From positions 1 to 5,305 of the forward strand of contig MSXR01000033.1 in assembly GCA_002083655.1 (NCBI GenBank): 5,305 bases of DNA. Reading direction: 5' to 3'. This document shows, in pieces, positions 1 through 5,287 of this stretch. The notes beneath the pieces are model-generated. The model ran no database searches, had not been told where the DNA came from, and worked only from the letters and a program-made list of their open reading frames with translations. Position 1 is the stretch's first letter; the number at the start of each line of letters is the position of its first letter. The DNA is from Proteobacteria bacterium ST_bin14. GTDB taxonomy: Bacteria > Pseudomonadota > Alphaproteobacteria > Sphingomonadales > Sphingomonadaceae. The translations under genes and the position numbers were made by a program.

Positions 1-26
1 AAGCCCGGGATCAAACACCTAGACCA

Positions 27-45
27 TTTTAGCCTTTTAGCCTTT
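27..45. repeat. Short tandem repeat, TTTTAGCC x 2.4
   Basis: The octamer TTTTAGCC occurs twice in tandem (27-34, 35-42) followed by TTT. It lies just past the stop codon of the XRE gene, in its 3' flank. No hairpin or terminator is evident around it, and it may be incidental. Confidence 0.5.
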
Positions 46-51
46 GCTCGA

Positions 52-285
52 TCAGGCGTTCTCGCCCCGGTTGCCACTGCGCCGCGCGACAAGTCGTTCA
101 TTATCACTATCGAGCGCAGCAGCGATCCTTTGCATGACCAAAGCCGTTGGATTGCGCTTCCCGCGTTCGACGCCGCCCAGATACGTCTGATGGATGCCTG
201 AGCGGAACGCCAATTCCTCCTGCGACAGGCCTTTTTCCCGTCGCAAGTTCTGAAGATTCAGGCCAATCCGCTCCCGCACGTCCAT
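52..285 (-). CDS. XRE/Cro-family HTH regulator, controller (C) protein-like
   Basis: A 77-residue protein that is almost entirely one Cro/C1-type helix-turn-helix domain and is expected to bind palindromic DNA as a dimer. Residues ~6-18 form helix 1 (RIGLNLQNLRREKG). LSQEELAFRSGI (20-31) gives helix 2 and the turn. HQTYLGGVERGKRNPT (32-47) is the recognition helix followed by the conserved ERGKRNPT loop, and residues ~48-66 form the closing helices. The small size and the block [R/Q]TYxxGxERGKRNPT resemble C proteins of restriction-modification systems, though generic XRE repressors share it. The ATG is the first start after an in-frame TGA; no good Shine-Dalgarno is visible. No methylase or endonuclease gene is in the window, so a link to restriction-modification is unproven. 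The gene is divergent from everything to its right. A perfect palindrome 37 nt upstream suggests autoregulation. Whether it influences the CRISPR locus cannot be told. Confidence 0.88.
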   Translation of the reverse strand: MDVRERIGLNLQNLRREKGLSQEELAFRSGIHQTYLGGVERGKRNPTALVMQRIAAALDSDNERLVARRSGNRGENA

Positions 286-321
286 CCGCGCAGGTCAGGT
301 GATTGCCTATAATCAGGCCAT

Positions 322-352
322 AGACTATCAGTCATAATATGACTGATAGTCT
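322..352. promoter_or_regulatory. 31-bp perfect palindrome, probable operator of the XRE regulator
   Basis: Two 15-nt arms, AGACTATCAGTCATA (322-336) and its exact reverse complement (338-352), flank a single central A. Each arm contains a smaller dyad of the form GACT-N3-AGTC (323-333 and 341-351), a pattern reported for C-protein operators; centre-to-centre spacing is 18 bp. On the - strand the palindrome covers the likely -35 region of the regulator gene, with TTATAG (307-312) as a possible -10, so binding would be expected to block or tune that promoter. On the + strand a TATAAT lies at 308-313 without a convincing -35. No T-run follows either arm, so an operator is favoured over a terminator. 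Confidence 0.7.
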
Positions 353-457
353 GCCTATTCGGGCTGCACGAACATTGACGGACTTCGGATTCGACGGCCA
401 TACCGCGCTCGAATCGCTGATTGTTGCCTCGCCAACCTGTGCATCACGCCGTCATTC

Positions 458-715
458 TTGGCTAAGCTGACTGACACGAACCCACTGGTCCGGGATATGC
501 TCCGGTACAGGGTATGGGACATATATGGATGGCATCCCCGTCGCGCAGAGGAACCCAGAGAACCAAACGGGTATCGCGATTTGAATTGGGCTCTATTCCT
601 TCCAACCGTTGACGACGTGCGCGCTCTTCTTGAGCAAACGATGGCACGCGGGAAGGCGGACCGAACGACAAGGATGGCGCTTCCGTTGGGTACTTTAGAC
701 CGGCTGACTGATTAG
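458..715 (+). CDS. Hypothetical protein, 85 aa, possibly a gene remnant
   Basis: An open frame from a TTG codon to TAG at 713-715, encoding an 85-residue product I do not recognise. The middle is rich in aromatics and arginine (MLRYRVWDIYGWHPRR) and the end looks helical and soluble (VDDVRALLEQTMARGKAD); there is no signal peptide or membrane segment. Third positions are only mildly GC-biased, weaker than in the cas genes. No Shine-Dalgarno precedes the TTG, and the frame is open back to 350 with no ATG before it. A second frame starting with ATG at 339 inside the palindrome runs 43 codons and ends at TGA 468-470, overlapping this start. The pair could be one gene broken by a frameshift, or a coupled pair. 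The gene is not part of the CRISPR operon and ends just before the tracrRNA region. Confidence 0.35.
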   Translation: MAKLTDTNPLVRDMLRYRVWDIYGWHPRRAEEPREPNGYRDLNWALFLPTVDDVRALLEQTMARGKADRTTRMALPLGTLDRLTD

Positions 716-739
716 CCTTCATGTTTTTGCAAAGCGCCG

Positions 740-774
740 AAAGGAATCCCCTCGGCTCGTCTCCGAGCCGAGGG
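740..774 (-). terminator. GC-rich hairpin ending the tracrRNA
   Basis: Perfect 11-bp stem CCCTCGGCTCG / CGAGCCGAGGG (774-764 and 759-749 on the - strand) with a GAGA tetraloop (763-760). It is followed on the - strand by GATTCCTTT (748-740), a weak T-tract. On the + strand the hairpin is followed by GTCATCC with no T-run, so termination is more likely on the - strand. The hairpin probably also serves as the 3' structural stem of the tracrRNA. Confidence 0.6.
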
Positions 775-834
775 TCATCCTTCACTTGGAAAACCAAGTT
801 GCCGTGGCTTTCCTACCATTTTCCCTGTGGCCTT
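740..834 (-). ncRNA. Candidate tracrRNA
   Basis: Read on the - strand, this segment has the order expected of a II-C tracrRNA. The anti-repeat comes first (~833-797); it includes CCACAGGGAAA (830-820), exactly complementary to the repeat fragment at the end of the window when that is also transcribed from the - strand, and it ends with GGCAAC, which would pair with a repeat starting GTTGC. A small hairpin follows (ACTTGG-TTTT-CCAAGT, about 800-785), then a linker and an 11-bp GC-rich hairpin (774-749) with a short T-rich tail. On the + strand no comparable hairpins follow the anti-repeat, so the - orientation is preferred. The position directly upstream of cas9 is common in II-C loci. Ends are estimates; the RNA would be about 95 nt. 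It would base-pair with pre-crRNA, support processing and anchor the guide in Cas9. Confidence 0.72.
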
Positions 835-837
835 ACC

Positions 838-866
838 CAATCACTACAGGAAGCAACCATTGTCAA
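838..866 (-). promoter_or_regulatory. Putative tracrRNA promoter
   Basis: The - strand carries a perfect TTGACA (866-861) upstream of the anti-repeat. The -10 is poor: candidates such as AGTGAT (845-840) or TGATTG (843-838) match the consensus badly, which is common in alphaproteobacterial promoters. Initiation about 834-831 would start the RNA at the 5' edge of the anti-repeat, as expected for a II-C tracrRNA. Confidence 0.4.
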
Positions 867-889
867 TTGCCGGTAGCTCTGAGCATTAT
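860..889 (+). promoter_or_regulatory. Putative cas9-cas1-cas2 operon promoter
   Basis: TTGTCA (860-865, 5/6 match to -35) and CATTAT (884-889, 4/6 match to -10) are separated by 18 bp. The predicted start near 896 gives a leader of about 24 nt, ending in AGGA (911-914) five bases before the cas9 ATG. The -35 overlaps the - strand TTGACA of the tracrRNA promoter. A second possible -10, CATAAT (898-903), would put the start so close to the Shine-Dalgarno that it is less likely. Confidence 0.42.
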
Positions 890-919
890 CTCATCCACAT
901 AATTTGAGGCAGGACGAGA

Positions 920-3900
920 ATGCGTATTTTAGGGATTGACGGAGGTATTGCATCGACGGGCTGGGCAATGGTCGACATTTCTGAGACTGAAGCCGATGGT
1001 CGCGTTGTTGCAGCAGGCAGCCGAACTTTCGAATCCCCGGAGGAGCCGTCACAAACTGGCCCCAAACTGAAAAACGCTGACCGACGTATGTATCGTGGTC
1101 AGAGGCGAGTTGTGCGTCGAAGGGCGCAGCGTATGGCCCAGATCAGACAACTGCTTCATCAAGCCGGGTTGCTTGAGGATCAAAAGCGTTCGGCGCTTGA
1201 AGGCAAGGGTGCCGATCCGTGGCTTCTTCGGGCAGAGGGGCTTGATCGCTGTTTGACGCCACGAGAGTTCGCGCTGGCGTTGGGCCATATCGCCATCCAT
1301 CGCGGCTTTCGCTCCAACAGCAAAAGGGATCGTGCCGCCAATGCGGCAGATGATAACTCCAAAATGCTCTCGGCAATCCACGCCACCCAGGAACGTCTCG
1401 CACATTGGCGGACGGTTGGCGAAATGTTCGCGCGCGATCCCGAATTCGCTCAGCGCCGCCGCAACCGCTCCGGAGACTTCACCCGATCCATCATGCGCTC
1501 GGACCAGGAAGCCGAGGTGCGCAAGCTGTTCGAACAACAACGCTGTCTCGGGAACAAAGCGGCGTCTTACGATTTGATGGCATCCTTCGCGGATATCGCT
1601 TTTTCTCAGCGCCCGCTGGGTTCCAGTGAGGATAAAGTTGGGGACTGCATTTTTGAGCCTACTGAAAAACGCACGGCCCGTTTTGCGCCAAGCTTCGAGC
1701 GTTTCAGGCTCCTCTCGCGTCTGATTAACCTGCGGCTTCAGTCAGGGCGGGTAGAGCGCGCCCTGAACCCCGGTGAATTGGCGTTGTGTATCGAAGGCTT
1801 CGGCAAAACGAAGGGCATTTCGTTCAAAGCCATTCGAAACCGCCTCGACCTTGATGCCAACACGCGCTTTGCTGGCGTTGCCAAGCATGACGAAAAGCAT
1901 GATGTCGCGGCCCGCACAGGGTCTGCAGCGGCTGGCACAGCCGCTTTCATCAAGGCATTGCAGACGGTCGGCGAGATCGAGGCCAGGACATTGTTGTCTG
2001 AATGCAGCAAGCTGGACAGGGCCGCTGAAATCATCACGTTTAATGAGGATACGTCCGCCATTAAAGCAGGGCTGGCCGGGACAGGGCTTTCAAGTGAAGC
2101 GCAGGATGCCATTGTCAAAGCAATTGATGCCGGAGATTTCGATCACTTCAAGGGTGCGGCGCACATCTCGGCAAAAGCAGCCCGAAACATCATTCCAGGA
2201 TTGATGCAGGGGCTGGTCTATTCGGAAGCCTGCGAGGCCGTGGGTTATGATCACAGCGCCCGCGCCGCCATGAGTATTGACGATATCGGGTCGCCGGTGG
2301 CGCGCAAGGCGCTGTCCGAGATGCTCAAGCAAGTGAAGGTTTTGGCCCACGAATTCGGACCGTTCGACCGCATCCATATTGAGATGGCGCGCGATGTCGG
2401 CAAAAGCATCGAAGAGCGAGGCAAGATCGAGCGCGGTATCGAGAAACGGACCTCAGAGAAGGACAGGCTGCGCTTGGAGATGCAGCAGCTTTTACCCCAC
2501 CTCACGCGCATCTCCGGCGAGGACCTTCTTCGCTTCGAGTTGTGGAAAGAACAAAACGGCAGATGCCTTTACACCGATCAGGCCATTTCTCCGGCAATTG
2601 TTGTTGCTTCCGACAACAATGTGCAGGTCGATCACATCCTACCGTGGAGTCGTTTTGGCGACGACAGTTTCATCAACAAGACGTTGTGCTTTACTTCGGC
2701 CAATGCCGAGAAGCGCGGCGACACGCCCTATGAGTGGTTCATGCGAACGAAGCCTGATGAATGGGACAGGTTCGCCGCGCAAGTGGAGGCCTGCAAGACG
2801 CTAAAGGGACGAAAAAAGCGCAACTATCTCATGCGCAATGCGGAGGAACGCGAAAGCCAGTTCCGCGAGCGCAATCTGAACGATACGCGCTATGCAACCC
2901 GCATTCTTCTGGGCGAACTGAAGCGGCACTATTTTCCAGATGCGCCGCATCATGTCGCTGCGCGTCCGGGCGAGCTGACGGCGAAGTTGCGCCAAGCCTG
3001 GGGTATCGAGAAACTCAAAAAGGACAAGGAGACCGGCAAGCGCCTACCCGATGATCGGCACCATGCGCTTGATGCCATCGTGGTGGCCGTCGTCAATGAA
3101 CGCCTTCTGCAATGGTCAACGAAGGCGAGCCAGCAGGCGGAAAGGACAGGTGCCAAGTTTGAGCTGCACGGTCTGCCGGAGCCTTGGCCGAACTTCAGGG
3201 AAGAGGTGACCGCGCTGCATGAGAAGGTCTTCGTCTCGCGGGCTGAGGTGCGACGCGCGCGCGGTAAGGCCCACGATGCTGGCATAAAGCAGTTGCGGAC
3301 GATCGAGGAGGAAGAGAAGGTCTTTGAACGCAAGGCAGTCGAAAAACTGACCCTCAAGGACCTCGACCTGATCCCTGTACCGGAGCCCTATGGCAAGGTT
3401 GCGGACCCTCAGAAGTTGCGTGATGCGATGGTCGAGACGCTTCGGGCGTGGATTTTGGCGACGAAGAACAAACAGAAGGGTGAGATCATTCCACCTCCTC
3501 GCTCGTCCAAAGGCGACATTATCCGCAAGGTGCGTGTGATGACGAATGCCAAGCCTGCCGTGATGGTGCGCGGCGGCACTGCGGATCGCGGCGGCATTGT
3601 GCGGGTGGATGTCTTCACTAAACCGAACAAACGCGGCGCGGCGGAGTTTTTTCTTGTGCCGGTTTATGTGCATGAGGCGGCGACACTGCCGGAGCCGCCA
3701 AACCGGGCGGTTCAAGCCTACGCTGCCGAGGCAGATTGGCCTGTCATGACAACAGACTTCACCTTTAAATTTTCACTCTACGCCATGTCACTGGTCGAGG
3801 TTTACAAAAAGGATGGAGAAGTCACAAAAGGCTATTTCAGAGGCATTCATCGAACAACTGGCGCGATCAACATTTCAGACGTTAGTAACTCATCATTGAC

Positions 3901-4039
3901 CACAGATGGAATAGGCGCACGCACATTAATGGAATTCAAAAAGCTTTCAGTTGATCGTCTTGGCCGCGTTTCTGAGATCGTGTCCGAGACAAGAACATGG
4001 CGTGGAGAGGTCTTCATATCACCAAACCCGGACGGTTGA
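920..4039 (+). CDS. cas9: CRISPR-associated endonuclease Cas9, type II-C
   Basis: RNA-guided DNA endonuclease of 1039 residues, in the compact II-C size range (about 980-1100). RuvC-I is GIDGGIASTGWA with catalytic D7; the arginine-rich bridge helix is ~55-79; the REC lobe follows to ~470. RuvC-II IHIEMARD has E488. HNH VQVDHILPWSR has D571 and H572, with N595 as the conserved asparagine 23 residues later. RuvC-III DRHHALDA has H715 and D718. The C-terminal WED/PAM-interacting part (~780-1039) includes RGGIVRVDVF and FKFSL...LVEV...GYF...HRTTGAINI, which align by eye with Neisseria meningitidis Cas9. All nuclease residues are intact, so it should be active. The ATG has AGGA five bases upstream and starts directly before RuvC-I. 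The last 14 residues are encoded inside the cas1 overlap. Bases 3741-3960 are markedly AT-richer than the rest of the gene. Confidence 0.98.
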   Translation: MRILGIDGGIASTGWAMVDISETEADGRVVAAGSRTFESPEEPSQTGPKLKNADRRMYRGQRRVVRRRAQRMAQIRQLLHQAGLLEDQKRSALEGKGADPWLLRAEGLDRCLTPREFALALGHIAIHRGFRSNSKRDRAANAADDNSKMLSAIHATQERLAHWRTVGEMFARDPEFAQRRRNRSGDFTRSIMRSDQEAEVRKLFEQQRCLGNKAASYDLMASFADIAFSQRPLGSSEDKVGDCIFEPTEKRTARFAPSFERFRLLSRLINLRLQSGRVERALNPGELALCIEGFGKTKGISFKAIRNRLDLDANTRFAGVAKHDEKHDVAARTGSAAAGTAAFIKALQTVGEIEARTLLSECSKLDRAAEIITFNEDTSAIKAGLAGTGLSSEAQDAIVKAIDAGDFDHFKGAAHISAKAARNIIPGLMQGLVYSEACEAVGYDHSARAAMSIDDIGSPVARKALSEMLKQVKVLAHEFGPFDRIHIEMARDVGKSIEERGKIERGIEKRTSEKDRLRLEMQQLLPHLTRISGEDLLRFELWKEQNGRCLYTDQAISPAIVVASDNNVQVDHILPWSRFGDDSFINKTLCFTSANAEKRGDTPYEWFMRTKPDEWDRFAAQVEACKTLKGRKKRNYLMRNAEERESQFRERNLNDTRYATRILLGELKRHYFPDAPHHVAARPGELTAKLRQAWGIEKLKKDKETGKRLPDDRHHALDAIVVAVVNERLLQWSTKASQQAERTGAKFELHGLPEPWPNFREEVTALHEKVFVSRAEVRRARGKAHDAGIKQLRTIEEEEKVFERKAVEKLTLKDLDLIPVPEPYGKVADPQKLRDAMVETLRAWILATKNKQKGEIIPPPRSSKGDIIRKVRVMTNAKPAVMVRGGTADRGGIVRVDVFTKPNKRGAAEFFLVPVYVHEAATLPEPPNRAVQAYAAEADWPVMTTDFTFKFSLYAMSLVEVYKKDGEVTKGYFRGIHRTTGAINISDVSNSSLTTDGIGARTLMEFKKLSVDRLGRVSEIVSETRTWRGEVFISPNPDG

Positions 4040-4902
4040 GTCTGGCTGATGGGCAGATTGTTGTCTCGCAGGAGGCCGATGATGTGCGCATACCCCTTGA
4101 GGATATCGGCTGGATCATTCTCGATGATCCGCGCCTGACGCTTACGACAGCGCTGCTTTCGGCCTGTGCCGAGAACGGCGTAGCGCTCATCAACACCGAT
4201 GCACGGCACATGCCCTCCAGCCTGACCCTGCCGTTTCACAGGCACCACCGGCAGGCAGCCGTCGCGTCCCAACAGGTCAATCTCACATTGCCTTTTCGCA
4301 AGCGATGCTGGCAGGCCATCATAATCGCCAAGATCAGGAACCAGGCAGAAGTGCTGGATCGTCATGGTTGCGCTTACGCAGACACGTTGCGCGCGATGAC
4401 GAAGCATGTGGGTTCTGGCGATACTGACAATGTCGAAGCCCGTGCCGCCCGGCAATACTGGTCGGCCTTGTTCAATGGCTTCATACGCGACGATCCATCT
4501 GACCTGCGCAACAAGATGTTGAACTATGGCTATGCTGTCATGCGGGCAGTGGTGGCGCGTGCGCTGGTAGGAGCTGGGTTCATTCCCTGCATTGGTCTGC
4601 ACCATGCCAGCCAGACAAATCCGTTCAATCTTGCCGATGACCTGATCGAACCCTTCCGGCCCTTTGTCGATCACATGGTGTTCGTGCACACCGCCGGGCG
4701 CGAGGCATCGGACGACATGACTGTCGACGACCGGCGGAAGCTGGCGGGCCTTCCGCTAGAAACAGGGCAGATCGGCGGGGCTGAGTTCAGCTTGCTGGCC
4801 GCGACGGAAGCTTGCGTCGCTAGCCTATTGAATGCGATCGAGGCTCAGGACGCGTCGCTGCTGACGCTGCCATCCATCGGGATGCCAGAGACTGTGGCAT
4901 GA
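3997..4902 (+). CDS. cas1: CRISPR-associated integrase Cas1 (type II)
   Basis: Integrase subunit of 301 residues that, with Cas2, inserts new spacers at the leader end of the array. The N-terminal beta-rich domain (MAWRGLHITKPGRLSLADGQIVV, with a conserved GWIILDDP block) covers about residues 1-75. The alpha-helical catalytic domain follows, with the metal-binding residues E147 (NVEARAARQYW), H203 (GLHHAS) and E218 (LADDLIEPFRP) at the spacing of type II-A/II-C Cas1. Length is normal for the family. The ATG at 3997 is chosen because MAWRGLH is the usual type II N-terminus; it overlaps the end of cas9 by 43 nt in another frame, with only a weak GAGAC-AAGA upstream, so translation is probably coupled to cas9. 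The stop overlaps the alternative cas2 ATG as ATGA. A 280-codon antisense frame here is a shadow. Confidence 0.97.
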   Translation: MAWRGLHITKPGRLSLADGQIVVSQEADDVRIPLEDIGWIILDDPRLTLTTALLSACAENGVALINTDARHMPSSLTLPFHRHHRQAAVASQQVNLTLPFRKRCWQAIIIAKIRNQAEVLDRHGCAYADTLRAMTKHVGSGDTDNVEARAARQYWSALFNGFIRDDPSDLRNKMLNYGYAVMRAVVARALVGAGFIPCIGLHHASQTNPFNLADDLIEPFRPFVDHMVFVHTAGREASDDMTVDDRRKLAGLPLETGQIGGAEFSLLAATEACVASLLNAIEAQDASLLTLPSIGMPETVA

Positions 4903-4906
4903 AAGC

Positions 4907-4914
4907 GGAGGAGG
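4907..4914 (+). promoter_or_regulatory. Ribosome binding site of cas2
   Basis: GGAGGAGG is a near-ideal Shine-Dalgarno sequence placed 8 nt before the ATG at 4923. It lies inside the reading frame that would start at the upstream ATG (4899), for which no comparable site exists. It therefore decides the cas2 start in favour of 4923. Confidence 0.75.
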
Positions 4915-4922
4915 CGCGGTTC

Positions 4923-5228
4923 ATGTGGCTGTTCGTTCTCTTTGATTTGCCGGTTGGCACAAAAACCGAGCGGCGACACGCCACGCGCTTCAGGAATTTC
5001 CTGAAAGACGACGGTTACATGATGCTGCAATTTTCGGTTTATGCGCGAATCTGCCGCGCTGAAGAAGCTGTGGATAAACACCTCGGCCGTGTCACCAAGG
5101 CGTTGCCGCCTGCCGGAAGTGTGCGTGCATTACAGGTGACTGACAAACAGTACGCCCGCATGAAGATGCTGATAGGTGCTCGGACAAAAAATGAGAAGTC
5201 AGCTTCGCAACAGCTCGTTCTGCTATGA
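4923..5228 (+). CDS. cas2: CRISPR-associated protein Cas2 (type II)
   Basis: Small ferredoxin-fold protein of 101 residues that forms the central dimer of the Cas1-Cas2 spacer-integration complex. It begins MWLFVLFDLPV, with the family's conserved aspartate at D8 after the first beta strand, followed by TKTERRHATRFRNFL and the block YMMLQFSVYAR typical of type II Cas2. The C-terminus ends QQLVLL, a usual short terminal strand. The frame is open to an ATG at 4899 overlapping the cas1 stop, which would add eight residues (MKAEEARF) and give 109. The later start is preferred because GGAGGAGG precedes it and it matches the usual MWLFV N-terminus. It is the last gene of the operon, 20 nt after the cas1 stop. 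No csn2 or cas4 follows, which supports subtype II-C. Confidence 0.96.
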   Translation: MWLFVLFDLPVGTKTERRHATRFRNFLKDDGYMMLQFSVYARICRAEEAVDKHLGRVTKALPPAGSVRALQVTDKQYARMKMLIGARTKNEKSASQQLVLL

Positions 5229-5250
5229 AAAAGGCGGCCATTCAGCCGCC
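5228..5250 (-). terminator. Rho-independent terminator facing out of the CRISPR array
   Basis: Stem GGCGGC (5233-5238) and GCCGCC (5245-5250) with a 6-nt loop. Read on the - strand, the hairpin is followed at once by TTTTTC (5232-5227), a classic intrinsic terminator. On the + strand it is followed by GATTTCACTTATATTT, a weaker T-rich tail, so it may also end the cas operon. Its main polarity fits termination of a pre-crRNA transcribed leftward from the array toward cas2, preventing antisense reading into cas2. Confidence 0.7.
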
Positions 5251-5287
5251 GATTTCACTTATATTTCATCAACTTGCCGCGAAGTGA

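Noticed and set aside
52..352. XRE protein plus palindrome as an anti-CRISPR-associated (Aca) regulator with an acr gene
   Set aside because: Aca genes normally follow a small acr gene in the same operon. On the - strand no gene precedes this regulator within the window, and its sequence looks more like restriction-modification controller proteins. Genes left of base 1 could change this.
322..352. Palindrome as a bidirectional terminator
   Set aside because: There is no T-run after either arm and the stem is AT-rich. Its position directly upstream of the XRE start favours an operator.
705..712. Second copy of the operator half-site (TGACTGAT) near the tracrRNA region
   Set aside because: Only 8 nt match, inside the last codons of the hypothetical frame and without a symmetric partner, so chance is the simplest explanation.
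462..797. 111-codon frame on the - strand across the hypothetical gene and the tracrRNA region
   Set aside because: It runs through the tracrRNA hairpins, has no recognisable domain and has no Shine-Dalgarno. It looks like an open shadow frame.
749..834. tracrRNA on the + strand instead of the - strand
   Set aside because: The complementarity alone would allow it if the array were also read on the + strand. However, on the + strand the hairpins precede the anti-repeat, none follow it before cas9, and the terminator beside the array points the other way.
3847..4689. 280-codon frame antisense to the end of cas9 and most of cas1
   Set aside because: It mirrors well-supported coding sequence of cas1, and its translation shows no domain. 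The length is explained by the codon bias of the opposite strand.
4899..4922. Cas2 start at the ATG overlapping the cas1 stop
   Set aside because: The eight extra residues are not typical of Cas2, and the strong GGAGGAGG site serves the ATG at 4923. Some coupled initiation at 4899 cannot be excluded.
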